64,000 nt of DNA from Candidatus Villigracilis adiacens (GCA_016703605.1 JADJBU010000002.1:620001-684000); one strand, 5' to 3'. Counted from the stretch's first letter, positions 1 through 8,335 are shown. A program made the numbers and translations. The notes: generated by a model not told the origin, from the sequence alone.

Positions 1-614
1 ATCCCCGCCGCCTTGCCGCCGATCTTACCGCCGCCGATCTTGCGCCGGTTGATCTCCCGCAGATCTGCCACGGTGAACCACTGGCGGGCGATCCGGATAT
101 ATTTCAACTGGTCGCTGATCATGGTGCGGATCAAAACCGCGATGATGGCTTGCAGCCGCGCCTCATATTTCTTCTTTTCCCCGGCAGGCATGGACTCTAT
201 CATCTCCGCCTGTTCGAAGAGCATTCCCTGCGGCGCAAGTTCGGGGTTGACCCAGACGAAATCCGTATCCACACTGCCGCGCTCAGCGAGGACGTTGCGC
301 ACCAGGTCTTCGAACTCGGAATACGGCAGGTTGTAGGCAAAATAAAAATCGGTCAGCGACTCCTTCACCCGCGTCAGGCGCATCATCCAGATTTCATTCG
401 ACTCTTCGGTCAGCGGGTCCTTGATATTTTCCAGGCTTTGCGACTCGATCGCTTTGCGTTTGACCTCCTCCTCGAACATCTCCTGGCGGACGATGCCGCG
501 CGAATACAGGGTCTTGCGCATCTGGTGGCGGATGCGCCCGCTCAGAATGGGGTACTGACTGAGAGCCAGCAGGATGCGCAAAGCGTTGTCGATGGGGAGG
601 TTTGGAAGGGTCAT
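1..614 (-). CDS. PEP/pyruvate-binding domain protein, N-terminal part (runs off the window)
   Basis: The reading frame starts at an ATG at 614 (minus strand) and stays open to the window edge, giving about 204 residues. The first 180 residues are a mostly helical region I do not recognise. The last visible residues contain KIGGKAAG, which resembles the IGGKAxGL motif that opens the ATP-binding domain of pyruvate phosphate dikinase and PEP synthase (PPDK_N family). The long leader differs from classical PpsA or PPDK, so this is probably one of the multi-domain PEP/pyruvate-binding proteins rather than a standard PEP synthase. The catalytic part lies outside the window, so the reaction cannot be judged. 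The call rests on one motif. Confidence 0.55.
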   Translation of the reverse strand, partial: MTLPNLPIDNALRILLALSQYPILSGRIRHQMRKTLYSRGIVRQEMFEEEVKRKAIESQSLENIKDPLTEESNEIWMMRLTRVKESLTDFYFAYNLPYSEFEDLVRNVLAERGSVDTDFVWVNPELAPQGMLFEQAEMIESMPAGEKKKYEARLQAIIAVLIRTMISDQLKYIRIARQWFTVADLREINRRKIGGGKIGGKAAG

Positions 615-672
615 GGCTTCACCTGTGTTCCGTTTGATTCTTTGTAACTGCCCAGCCTGCTCATTCTCGATT

Positions 673-755
673 GTCATTTCGAGTGGCGCGAGGCGCCACG
701 AGAAATCTTTTTGGCGTTGTCCAGGATTTCTCCTCGCTCCGTTCGTCGAAATGAC
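673..755. repeat. Dispersed inverted repeat (GTCATTTCGAG ... CGAAATGAC)
   Basis: An 83-base intergenic element with complementary ends (GTCATTTCGAG / CGAAATGAC) and an inner GGCGCGAGGCGCC-like palindrome. It resembles the element at 6475-6575, which has ends of the type CGTCATTGCGAG / CTCGCAATGACG. Such elements usually fold as long hairpins between genes. No coding potential is seen. Confidence 0.6.
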
Positions 756-783
756 AAGCCACTGAGCAGTTACGATTCTATAA

Positions 784-822
784 CAAAAAAATCCGCCAGG
801 CATGACTCTGGCGGATTTTTTT
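784..822 (-). terminator. Rho-independent terminator after dnaN
   Basis: An 8-bp GC-rich stem (TCCGCCAG at 792-799, CTGGCGGA at 808-815) has an A-run on its left and a T-run on its right, so it can work in both directions. It lies 13 bases past the dnaN stop codon and should end dnaN transcription. Confidence 0.85.
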
Positions 823-834
823 GTCCATTTGCAA

Positions 835-1968
835 TTAGCCCAAATGCATCGGCATGATGACGTGCAGGAAGTTATCGTCGCCCACCGGCTTGACCACTCC
901 CGGCGCGTTCTGGGCGGTCGTCTCCAGCGCCACGTTCGGGGTCTTGATGACCTCCAGCGCCTCGCGCAGGAACTTGACGTTGAACGCGATCAAAACCCCG
1001 CTGCCGTCCACCGTGGCTTCGACGATGGTCTCGTTCTTGCCGGTCTCTTCAGATGTCGCCGAGATTTCCACTTCGCTCGGCTGCATATCGCCGTTGGATT
1101 GTTTGATATCGAGCCGCGCCACGTTCGACCCCTCGCGGGCAAAGATCTCCGCCTGCTTGCAGGCTTTGAGCAGAGCCGCCGTCGAAACCAGCGTGCGCGA
1201 CTTGTAATTACGCGGAATGATCTGGTGATAGTCGGGGAAGGTCCCGTCGATCAACTGCGAAACGACCTCCACATCCTTCACGCGGAAGAGCACCTGTCCG
1301 CGCTGCTTGGGGACGACCATGTAAATGGGTTCCTCGGGGTCGTGCGCCGCGCGCGCCAGCTCGTTCAACGCCCGAGAAGGGATGATGATATTAATGGCAT
1401 CCTTCACGGCATGAGCCAGCTGCCCCTTGCGCACCGACAGTCGGAAACCGTCCGCCGCAGCCATGGTGACCTTGTCTTTTTCCACCTGCATCAACACGCC
1501 CATCAACACCGGGCGGGCTTCATCGGTCGAAGCCGCGAAGACCACCTGCTGGATCATCTCCTTGAAATCCGCCACATTCAACTGCATCGCGTCCTTCATT
1601 TCGGGCGTGGGCATGGGCGGGAACTCCTGCGCATCGATGCACTTGATATCGTTGTTCGACGAGCCACCCTTCACATGCAGGTTCTGCGTTTTCAAGTCCA
1701 GGGTCAATTGCACCTGATCGCCGGGCAGGGTATTGACCAGGTCTGAAAACGTGCGCGAAGGAACCGTCGTCGAGCCGTTCTCGTCAATGCGCGCCGGAAT
1801 CCAACACGTAATCCCCAATTCCAAATTCGTGGCGGAGAGTCGCAGGCGCCCCTCATCGGTTGCGATCAAAATATTCGATAAAACAGGCAGGGTGCTGCGC
1901 GATGACACCGCGCGCGAAACAATGCTCAGACCCCGGGCAAGATTCTCTTGAAGGACAGTCACTTTCAT
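835..1968 (-). CDS. dnaN: DNA polymerase III subunit beta (sliding clamp)
   Basis: A 377-residue protein with the full length and three-domain make-up of the bacterial beta clamp. It starts MKVTVLQENLARGL and ends in the conserved HVIMPMHLG, which fits the usual C-terminal MPMR/MPMHL signature. The dimeric ring encircles DNA and tethers DNA polymerase III and other repair and replication factors. It stands as a single transcription unit with a terminator just downstream. A TATACT-like -10 lies about 50 bases upstream in the gap before the next gene. dnaN often sits beside dnaA and oriC. Here no dnaA is seen, and the DnaA-box cluster of this window lies about 21 kb away. Confidence 0.97.
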   Translation of the reverse strand: MKVTVLQENLARGLSIVSRAVSSRSTLPVLSNILIATDEGRLRLSATNLELGITCWIPARIDENGSTTVPSRTFSDLVNTLPGDQVQLTLDLKTQNLHVKGGSSNNDIKCIDAQEFPPMPTPEMKDAMQLNVADFKEMIQQVVFAASTDEARPVLMGVLMQVEKDKVTMAAADGFRLSVRKGQLAHAVKDAINIIIPSRALNELARAAHDPEEPIYMVVPKQRGQVLFRVKDVEVVSQLIDGTFPDYHQIIPRNYKSRTLVSTAALLKACKQAEIFAREGSNVARLDIKQSNGDMQPSEVEISATSEETGKNETIVEATVDGSGVLIAFNVKFLREALEVIKTPNVALETTAQNAPGVVKPVGDDNFLHVIMPMHLG

Positions 1969-2055
1969 GGTGCGCCTCGCTTAATCAGTGAAAAGTTTTT
2001 GAAAGTATATCATTAAGAAACATGCAGGTCACGCTTGATGCGCGCCCTGCAAAAA

Positions 2056-3966
2056 TTAAAACCCAGTCGCCATCGAAACCCCGAACAGCAACAGCCCCAA
2101 CAGCAACTGGCACGCGAACAACGCCGCAAACACATACGCCACATACGTCCAGACGGATGTCGTTCTCTTCGAAGATTGCGGGCGGATATCCTGCCCCTCC
2201 GCCATGGACTTCGCCGAATCCGCCGCCTGCTCCGAATCATTCATCCAAAACACGCCCGCCGCCTCATCACTGACGATGAGCTTGTTCCCATTAAAGGACC
2301 TGATCCACGCCTCGGCTTTTTCCGGCGTATTGACCGCCAGCGAACCGGGCAATATCACCGCGTCTGCCTGCAAATCGGCGGGAAATTCATGGACGTTCAC
2401 CACCGTCACAGGGACGGCGGACGCCCGCTTTGCAAACACAGATTGAACCGCCGCGCCGAACTTCCCGTCCTGGTCGAACACAACGACGCGAAATTGCGCC
2501 TGCTTCTCCGCCAGCGCGTCGGAACGCGCCGCGCCGTCCTTGCGCAGGGCGAGCAAATGATAGGCAAGAATCACAAGAAAGACGGCCAGCGCCAGCAGGT
2601 TGTTAAGGATGATCTTCCAAAGGTCGGGGTCGCTTTCGCCCAAAAGCGAACTGATCAATTGAAAGACCAGCGTCCCGGCTGTAACCATCCCGCCTATGAC
2701 CGAGGCGAACAGGACGAGATACAAATACGACTTGCGGATGACCGAGCGCCGCGCATGATCGCCCGAGTCCGACTCTGCGGATGCCTGCGCCTGCATGGGA
2801 TTCCACGTAAGCAACCAGACGGGCAGACCGGCCATCAACGCCGCAATCGAACCCGAGAAAGGCTCGACGATACCACTTGAACTGATATAGGAAATATCCA
2901 AAAGCAAATCGATCAGGACGGAGAATAGAGAGATAAGCCCGGTCACGGTCGCTGTCAGACCGAGGAAGGAAAGAATGTAATGGAAGAGCCTGCGCTTCCC
3001 CTCGCGGCGCGGAAGGTTTTCATCGAACTCGAATTGACGGTTCAGCCACTTTCCGTAATACGCCCAGAGTACGCCCATTGGCAGTCCGATGGAGATCGGT
3101 CCGCCCAGTTGACGGAGAAACCTCAGCCAGAGTTCGCCCTCGCCCAGCGCCTGCAACAGGACGAGATAAAGCAAATTTCCACCCGCAACGAGCGTGACCA
3201 CCGCGCCGCCGAGAGCCAGCAGGTAGAGAATGCCGAGGCGAAGATAAGACTCGCGTTCGGCAGAGTCAGCCAACCCGTCCTGTAAGAGCCGCCAGGCGTA
3301 GTACCAGATCGGGGAGCCGACAAACATCAACGCCAGCGCATTGATCGCCGTCTCCCTTCCAGCATCCCCCAATACCGCGGTTGGGAAGGTGAAGGCATAA
3401 CTCAAGGTTTGCTGAACGCCATAGACGACGAGCAACAAACCGTACAGCGCCCAAATGAAGCGATACAGGCGGCGGATCTCGGTGAAGTTTTCCGGCTCTG
3501 AGAGCGCTGTCCAGTTGGCTTTGAGGATGTTCCAAAAATAGGCGGCGATGAGCAGGTTGATGACGACCGCGATGAGATTATCGAGCCAGGATTGCGAACC
3601 GCCGACCACAGCGCGATATTCAGAGAGGTTTGCAGCGGCAAGCAGGCTGCGATTGATGAACGCCAGCAGGTTTTGCGCCGCGGGGATCAATGTGCCGATC
3701 AAAATTCCATACAGAAAGACGGCGCGCACACTGGCGGAATTTTCCTCGGCGTCTTTGGCGGATACGTTCTGCGCCCAAAACCAGTGGATGAGAAATATCG
3801 GCGCGCCCACGAAGATGAGCGCCAATGCCGAGGCAAGGCTCGATGCGCTGCCGGATATTTCCCGCGCATTCAAGATCGAACGCAGCAACCCAACGACGCC
3901 CCACAACACCACTTCGATGCTGATGAAGGCGACGGCGTAAAAATATAATCGGCGGATGGTTTTCAT
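2056..3966 (-). CDS. DUF5671-repeat integral membrane protein
   Basis: A 636-residue polytopic membrane protein. The same unit recurs about five times: an Arg-rich RRLYxY or RKSYLYL entry, a long hydrophobic helix, then further helices ending in a short WxW-type segment (near residues 4, 165, 240, 328 and 409). This matches the DUF5671 family common in Chloroflexota. A soluble stretch near residues 490-590 carries PGSLAVNTPEKAEAWI and may be a small Rossmann-like domain. A last helix closes the protein. No catalytic motif is visible and the function is unknown. It starts at the ATG after GGAAAGAAG. Confidence 0.7.
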   Translation of the reverse strand: MKTIRRLYFYAVAFISIEVVLWGVVGLLRSILNAREISGSASSLASALALIFVGAPIFLIHWFWAQNVSAKDAEENSASVRAVFLYGILIGTLIPAAQNLLAFINRSLLAAANLSEYRAVVGGSQSWLDNLIAVVINLLIAAYFWNILKANWTALSEPENFTEIRRLYRFIWALYGLLLVVYGVQQTLSYAFTFPTAVLGDAGRETAINALALMFVGSPIWYYAWRLLQDGLADSAERESYLRLGILYLLALGGAVVTLVAGGNLLYLVLLQALGEGELWLRFLRQLGGPISIGLPMGVLWAYYGKWLNRQFEFDENLPRREGKRRLFHYILSFLGLTATVTGLISLFSVLIDLLLDISYISSSGIVEPFSGSIAALMAGLPVWLLTWNPMQAQASAESDSGDHARRSVIRKSYLYLVLFASVIGGMVTAGTLVFQLISSLLGESDPDLWKIILNNLLALAVFLVILAYHLLALRKDGAARSDALAEKQAQFRVVVFDQDGKFGAAVQSVFAKRASAVPVTVVNVHEFPADLQADAVILPGSLAVNTPEKAEAWIRSFNGNKLIVSDEAAGVFWMNDSEQAADSAKSMAEGQDIRPQSSKRTTSVWTYVAYVFAALFACQLLLGLLLFGVSMATGF

Positions 3967-3984
3967 AATCTTCTTTCCGTCATT

Positions 3985-4740
3985 GCGGGGGGGAGGAGAC
4001 CAGACGGCGATAATCCTTGCGCGGCATTCTCTTCTGGCCAGATTGTTGCCATCTGAGTCGCACAGATTTCCAAATTTCCATCGTTCGAGATAAACACAAT
4101 TATCTCATTCCATCTGGTGACCAGACTGGATGTCACTCGCCGGAGGTTTGTCAGATTATAGCATTCGTACCATCCGCGTCATCACAAGAATTTCAAAGAC
4201 CGGGCCGGGAGAGAAAAAAAAAAATTCTCCATTGGCGCAATGGGATAGTTGCGCCGCAGTTTAAACGCTCCCTCAGTCCACAAGTTTCACGTCCCATTGC
4301 GTCCAGATGAAAAAGCGATTTTCGTGCCGTCTGGTGACCAGTTCGCGCGGCTGTCAACTCCCCCATATCCTATTCCGTTTGCTATACTGATCAGAGGTTC
4401 CGCATTCATACCACTAGGCCTTTTGAGGAGACGGGGGGGGGCCGGGGGGGCCGGGGGGGGGGGAGCTATGACCACACGAGCAACTTTGCATGGGTGACCA
4501 AACTGGATCGCCATACCTAGTTGCCAATCTGGGGTTGACTGCCTATTTATGCTAAGGTCTTTTGCGTCTATTAGTTTGATTGGATTGGAGCCATCCGCAT
4601 TCATAATGCAAAGGCTGGTAGAGTTATTGTCATTGGTAACAAATGCAATTTTTGCCGGGGCCAAGAGGGACTTTTTGGGGGGTTTAATTTTTTTTTGTTG
4701 GGGGGGGGTTAAAGAAGACTCAAAATGCTGGCTCTAGCGT
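3985..4740 (-). pseudogene. Decayed TolB-like beta-propeller protein
   Basis: On the minus strand several propeller-blade signatures are spread over different frames: AKIAFVTNDNNSTSLCIMNADGSN, with a following PDWQ, at about 4560-4660; NWSPDGTKIAFSSG at about 4290-4340; and VWSPDG followed by a broken IIVFISNDGNLEIC at about 4060-4130. These are the WSPDGTKIAF and IYVMNADGS repeats of TolB/WD40-like propellers. Stops and frame changes separate the blades, and long G, A and T runs interrupt them. The kinase at 11371 carries an intact relative of this propeller. It may be real decay or a poorly assembled repeat gene. Confidence 0.6.
4431..4463. repeat. G-homopolymer tracts
   Basis: Three runs of seven to eleven G residues separated by CC lie inside the propeller remnant. 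Similar A and T/G runs occur at about 4210 and 4675-4710. This is the lowest-complexity point of the window and a likely place for assembly or base-calling error. Confidence 0.7.
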
Positions 4741-4853
4741 TGTTTCCAAAGTGATACTGACATGTCCCTGGTGATCTTGATATGTAAAAGGAATTTCCAT
4801 TACCATGTATCTGTTCCTATCTGATTTACAGGTTATTTAGCATAAGCACCTAA

Positions 4854-5327
4854 CTACGGCTTATACGGTTCCTGATACCAATTCCAATCCCAGAAATTAC
4901 CCGGCATCGAACTGACCTTCCACGCGCCGTCCTGCTCGACCAGCAGGGCAGACTCAGTGTATCCCGTACGGGTGGAGAAGGGATCGCTGTACGAGTAATA
5001 GATCGTCACGTTCACAACCGCCTCGTCGCCGTGGATTTCCGCTTCGCCCACACCCAGCCCCATGCCCTCCGGGTTGACCATACCGTTCAAAAAAGACTGC
5101 CGGAATTCTTCGTAGGTCGGTTTGTATTTCAGGTCGGCGAGATAACCGTAGGCTTTTTCGTAATCCCTGTCCAGCACGGCGAGCGCATAATTGTGCGCCA
5201 CGCCTTCGGGCGTATCCTCCGGGAGATAATCGCGCCGATCCTGCCGCAGGAAGAAAAGCGCCAGCGCCAGCACGATCAGCGCCCCGATGCCGACAAGGAT
5301 GCCGGTCAGAAATTTATCCTGTTTCAT
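4854..5327 (-). CDS. Membrane-anchored NTF2-like protein of unknown function
   Basis: A 157-residue protein with one N-terminal membrane helix (residues 7-27) and a soluble outer domain. The domain starts with a helical PEGVAHNYALAVLDRDYEKAYGYL segment and continues with strands ending in ALLVEQDGAWKVSSMP. This layout (helix AxxYxxAxxxxDYxxAYxxL, then strands and GxWKV) is that of small NTF2-like/DUF4878-type domains. Such proteins are often anchored at the outer face of the membrane. No function can be given. It stands alone next to decayed genes and is transcribed away from the M3-peptidase remnant. Confidence 0.6.
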   Translation of the reverse strand: MKQDKFLTGILVGIGALIVLALALFFLRQDRRDYLPEDTPEGVAHNYALAVLDRDYEKAYGYLADLKYKPTYEEFRQSFLNGMVNPEGMGLGVGEAEIHGDEAVVNVTIYYSYSDPFSTRTGYTESALLVEQDGAWKVSSMPGNFWDWNWYQEPYKP

Positions 5328-5464
5328 TGGAAGCCTCCATACTCGCTTAACTTTACTCCAAAACAGACCGCCAAAACGAGTGAAAAGTTCCCTGCCGGGG
5401 AAGGGTGTTCAAATAATCAATCACGGTATACTTGCCTCAACATTTCTAAAATAGGAGACAACCG

Positions 5465-5755
5465 ATGACCGTATCCGCCCCCCGCTGGGATATGACCAAC
5501 GTCTACCCCACCCTCGATTACTCCTACAGCACCACCGACTCGCGGAACAAGGAAGCCATGCGCATCCTATCCGAGTTCGAGCAGGTCAACGTGAAGACCA
5601 GCATTCTGCAAACCCGCTTCACCGCTTGGGCGGGCAAACTCGGCAAACCCGCCATCAAGAAAGCGGACAAGACGAACCCGTCCGCGAAGGCGCACGAATT
5701 CATCCTGTCCAGGTACGACAAAGTTCACTTTGTCCGCTTTACCAATTTGGATTAA
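5465..5755 (+). pseudogene. Remnant of an M3-family oligoendopeptidase
   Basis: The 96-residue frame opens with PRWDMTNVYPTLDY, which matches the conserved start of M3 oligoendopeptidases (PepF-like, normally about 600 residues). It then jumps to pieces resembling inner N-terminal parts (WAGKL, AKAHEFILSRY). The HExxH zinc motif and most of the protein are missing. It therefore looks like an internally deleted and truncated remnant. A TATACT box and an AGGAG-like site (taggagacaacc) still precede the ATG, so a short product may be made. Confidence 0.55.
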
Positions 5756-5758
5756 CCC

Positions 5759-6265
5759 ATGACTCTCAAACGAACCCTCCCGGCGATGATTGTCCTCATC
5801 CTCGCCACCCTCGCCTGTCAGACTCTTCTCCCCCAGGCGGATTCGACGACCCCAGCCCCGCCTCCGCCCTTCGACGCGGCTCAGGGTACGCCCGGGCTTG
5901 GTCAGTCGTCCCCGGGCAATCAACCCCCACTGACAGAAGACCAGGTCCCGCGCATCTCCGTCAGCGACGCCAAAGCCGCATTAGACTCCGGTCAAGCCGT
6001 CTTCGTAGACACGCGAGACGCGGAGTACTTCATCCAGGGACACATCAAAGGCGCAGTCTCCATCCCCCTTGATAGATTCGAAAACAGCCTCGCTGGCATC
6101 TCGCTCGAAGAGAATCAATGGATCATCACCTACTGCACCTGACAAAACGAACACACGAGCGCCCGTGCGGCGTTCCTCCTCCTGAACAACGGCTACTCAA
6201 ACGTCCAAGCCCTGCTCGGCGGACTCCAAACCTGGGCGGATGCGGGGTATCCGATTGAGCCGTAG
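5759..6265 (+). CDS. Rhodanese-domain lipoprotein with an in-frame TGA at a conserved cysteine position
   Basis: The frame starts 3 bases after the previous stop. It has a lipoprotein-like leader (hydrophobic stretch ending ATLAC), a Pro-rich linker and a single rhodanese domain with VFVDTRDAEYFIQGHIKGA and then ITYCT. A TGA follows at 6140-6142. The same frame goes on for 40 more codons with clear family sequence (QNEHTSARAA, then GYSNVQALLGGLQTWADAGYPIEP) to a TAG at 6263-6265. Related single-domain rhodaneses usually read YCxCPNExxSAR here, so the TGA stands where a Cys is expected. It is either a one-base nonsense change from TGC/TGT or a selenocysteine codon. Read through, the protein would have 168 residues. 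The decayed neighbours favour mutation. The intact downstream frame and a hairpin just after the TGA keep recoding open. Confidence 0.65.
6157..6175 (+). promoter_or_regulatory. Possible bacterial SECIS-like hairpin
   Basis: A 7-bp stem (GAGCGCC / GGCGTTC, one G-T pair) with the 5-base loop CGTGC begins 14 bases after the in-frame TGA. The loop starts 21 bases after the TGA and has G in its second position, within the loose limits used for bacterial SECIS elements. In GC-rich DNA such a hairpin can arise by chance. Confidence 0.2.
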
Positions 6266-6293
6266 CAATAGTGATGCGTAATTCGTGTTTCGT

Positions 6294-6331
6294 AAAAAGC
6301 GACCTGCCATGTGGGCGGGTCGCTTTTTTTT
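6294..6331 (+). terminator. Terminator after the rhodanese gene
   Basis: A 12-bp stem (AAGCGACCTGCC / GGCGGGTCGCTT, one G-T pair) with loop region ATGTG is followed by eight T residues. It lies 30 bases after the distal TAG, which fits transcription of the whole rhodanese frame. Confidence 0.8.
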
Positions 6332-6360
6332 GGATATGGACTATCAGCGCTTCACGACAA

Positions 6361-6413
6361 CGTAGTAACGACTGAAGTCGTTTGGCTAAAAAGCGACTAA
6401 AGTCGCCACTACG
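6361..6413. repeat. Palindromic intergenic repeat (GACTGAAGTCG / GCGACTAAAGTCGC)
   Basis: A 53-base element with complementary ends (CGTAGT / ACTACG) and two inner short palindromes (CGACTGAAGTCG and GCGACTAAAGTCGC). It is non-coding and of the dispersed-repeat type. Confidence 0.5.
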
Positions 6414-6474
6414 AAACCCTTTCGTGATCTATTGACCATTAAGTTGGTGTCAGAAAGTTCCTAAAAATAGAATT

Positions 6475-6575
6475 CCGTCATTGCGAGGGCGGCGTTCGTC
6501 CGCCCGAAGCAATCTCAGGATTAGCTCATAAGATTGCTTCGCCACAAAGAACAAGAGCATGGCTCGCAATGACGG
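6475..6575. repeat. Dispersed inverted repeat (CCGTCATTGCGAG ... CTCGCAATGACGG)
   Basis: A 101-base element with perfectly complementary 13-base ends and an inner pair AAGCAATCT / AGATTGCTT. It is related in type to the element at 673-755. Together with 6361-6413 it fills the gap between the rhodanese terminator and the AbrB-type gene. No gene is seen here. Confidence 0.65.
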
Positions 6576-6602
6576 GAAAGTAAAGGACTTTTCGTTAACT
6601 AC

Positions 6603-6878
6603 TTAATGGCAGGCGTAATGCGTTGTGAAATAATCCCTGCGCTCTCGGTCCAACTCTTGAAACAATTCTTCCAAAGACACGTTGGCATCCTTGACCTTCC
6701 TCGCCGCCTGATCGGCGCTCTTTATCACCTTGCTTTCCACAGGCGTGAGAAAGAACGAACCATCGCCAACATCGAGCAATTGCAAACGATTTCCTTCCTC
6801 CAGCGCGTATTTTTTGAGAAGGCTGGAGGGAATGGTAATTCTTCCATTATCGCGAATAATAACAGTTGCCATCGTCAT
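6603..6878 (-). CDS. AbrB/MazE-type DNA-binding protein
   Basis: About 91 residues. It opens with MTMATVIIRDNGRITIPSSL and continues LKKYALEEGNRLQLLDVGDGSFFLTP, the swapped-hairpin AbrB/SpoVT/MazE fold that binds DNA as a dimer. The C-terminal third (VSLEELFQELDRERRDYF) looks like a tail that could bind a toxin. No toxin gene is adjacent, so it may be a lone regulator or an orphan antitoxin. I start it at the ATG at 6878. A longer frame exists, but its extra residues come from a short-period repeat (GTACACACGTAGGCAAG type) and look non-genic. It ends 66 bases before the acyl-CoA dehydrogenase stop, if both are read in the same direction. Confidence 0.75.
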   Translation of the reverse strand: MTMATVIIRDNGRITIPSSLLKKYALEEGNRLQLLDVGDGSFFLTPVESKVIKSADQAARKVKDANVSLEELFQELDRERRDYFTTHYACH

Positions 6879-6944
6879 ACCTGTTTTCTTGCCTACGTGT
6901 GTACTTGTTTCCTTGTCTACCTGTTTCCGTGTGTACCTGCCCAC

Positions 6945-8123
6945 CTACCCGCTAAACGCCTGCAACCCCGTCTGCGCCCTGCCCAAAATCAGCGCGTGGA
7001 TGTCGTGCGTCCCTTCGTAGGTATTGACCGCTTCGAGGTTCATGACGTGGCGGATAACGTGAAATTCATCTGAAACGCCGTTGCCGCCGTGCATGTCGCG
7101 CGACATTCTGGCGATATCCAATGCCTTGCCGCAGGAGTTGCGTTTGATGAGCGAGATCATCTCCGGCGCGGACTTGCCCTCGTCAATCAAACGTCCCACC
7201 CGTAATGCGCCCTGCAAGCCCAGCGTGATTTCCGTCATCATGTTTGCCAGTTTCAATTGAATGATCTGGTTCGCCGCCAGCGGACGCCCAAACTGCGGAC
7301 GGTCCAGCGTGTATTGCCGCGCCGCGTGCCAGCAGAATTCCGCCGCGCCCAACGCGCCCCAGGCGATTCCATACCGCGCCTTGTTCAAACACCCGAATGG
7401 GCCTTTCAGTCCCTTCACTTCGGGGAAGATGTTTTCTTCGGGGACGAAGACCTCGTCCATGACGACTTCGCCCGTCGCGCTCGCCCGCAGGCTGAACTTC
7501 CCTTCGATCTTCGGCGCGGACAAGCCCTTCATGCCTTTTTCCAAAACAAAGCCGCGAATCTCTCCATCGAGTTTCGCCCACACCACGAACACATCCGCTA
7601 TCGGCGAGTTGGTGATCCACATCTTGTTGCCGTGCAGGATGTAACCGCCGTCTACTTTCTTCGCTTTGGTTTCCATGCTCGCGGGATCACTGCCATGATT
7701 CGGCTCGGTCAGCCCGAAACAGCCAACCCACTTTCCACTTGCCAAATTCGGCAGATATTTTTTTCGCTGCTCTTCAGTTCCATACGTGTAGATCGGATAC
7801 ATCACCAACGACGATTGCACGCTCATCGCGGAGCGATAGCCGCTGTCCACGCGCTCAACTTCGCGGGCGATCAGTCCGTAGGCGACGTGGTTCAAGCCTG
7901 CGCCGCCGTATTCTTCGGGGAGGGTCGAGCCGAGGAATCCCATCGCGCCCATTTCGTCCATGATCTCGCGGTGGAAGATTTCCTTGCGGTTCGCTTCGAG
8001 GACGCGCGGCATGAGTTTGTCCTGGCAATACTTGCGCGCCGTATCGCGGATCATGCGCTCTTCGTCGGTCAGCTGGTCGTTGAGCAGAAAGGGGTCGTCC
8101 CATTTGAAAGTTGGTTTGGACAT
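6945..8123 (-). CDS. Glutaryl-CoA dehydrogenase-type acyl-CoA dehydrogenase
   Basis: A 392-residue flavoprotein with the acyl-CoA dehydrogenase fold: helical N-terminal domain, a beta domain with CFGLTEPNHGSDPA and MWITNSPIADVFVVWA, and a C-terminal helical domain. The C-terminal signature NTYEGTHDIHALILGRA holds the catalytic base (Glu370). This motif and the overall sequence style are those of the glutaryl-CoA dehydrogenase branch. It would oxidise glutaryl-CoA (and decarboxylate it to crotonyl-CoA) in lysine, tryptophan or aromatic degradation, passing electrons to ETF. Non-decarboxylating relatives exist, so the exact reaction is not certain. The enoyl-CoA hydratase nearby (9859-10629) could use crotonyl-CoA. 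Confidence 0.85.
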   Translation of the reverse strand: MSKPTFKWDDPFLLNDQLTDEERMIRDTARKYCQDKLMPRVLEANRKEIFHREIMDEMGAMGFLGSTLPEEYGGAGLNHVAYGLIAREVERVDSGYRSAMSVQSSLVMYPIYTYGTEEQRKKYLPNLASGKWVGCFGLTEPNHGSDPASMETKAKKVDGGYILHGNKMWITNSPIADVFVVWAKLDGEIRGFVLEKGMKGLSAPKIEGKFSLRASATGEVVMDEVFVPEENIFPEVKGLKGPFGCLNKARYGIAWGALGAAEFCWHAARQYTLDRPQFGRPLAANQIIQLKLANMMTEITLGLQGALRVGRLIDEGKSAPEMISLIKRNSCGKALDIARMSRDMHGGNGVSDEFHVIRHVMNLEAVNTYEGTHDIHALILGRAQTGLQAFSG

Positions 8124-8232
8124 GGAAACCTCGGGGAATAGGTAATGGTGAATAGGTTATAGGATGATTGTATCAAAAGCCAAAGGGAGAAATGGTTTCA
8201 GAAAACAGGATCAGCCATCGGTTAAGTATGAA

Positions 8233-8274
8233 TCGAAAAAAATAGTGGACTCGCCTTTCAACGAGTCCACTATT
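8233..8274 (-). terminator. Terminator after the glutamate dehydrogenase gene
   Basis: A perfect 13-bp stem (AATAGTGGACTCG at 8241-8253, CGAGTCCACTATT at 8262-8274) is followed, on the minus strand, by a T-run. It lies downstream of gdhA and upstream of the acyl-CoA dehydrogenase gene, so the two are separate units. Confidence 0.8.
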
Positions 8275-8335
8275 CACTACTCACTATTCACTATCTTACT
8301 ACTCACTACTCACTATCTTACTATTCACTATCTTA
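8266..8335. repeat. Short-period degenerate repeats (ACTATTCACT type)
   Basis: About 70 bases made of slightly different 7-10-base units such as CACTATTCACTA, CTCACTATCTTA and CTATTCACTATC. It runs right up to the gdhA stop codon and belongs to the class of short-period repeats seen at several other places in the window. Confidence 0.7.

Noticed and set aside
835..1968. dnaN taken as the marker of oriC at the left end
   Set aside because: No DnaA-box cluster lies next to dnaN, and gene direction does not switch there; the cluster at 23.4-23.9 kb fits better.
8266..8335. CRISPR array
   Set aside because: Units are only 7-10 bases, vary from copy to copy and have no spacers of constant length; no cas gene is present.
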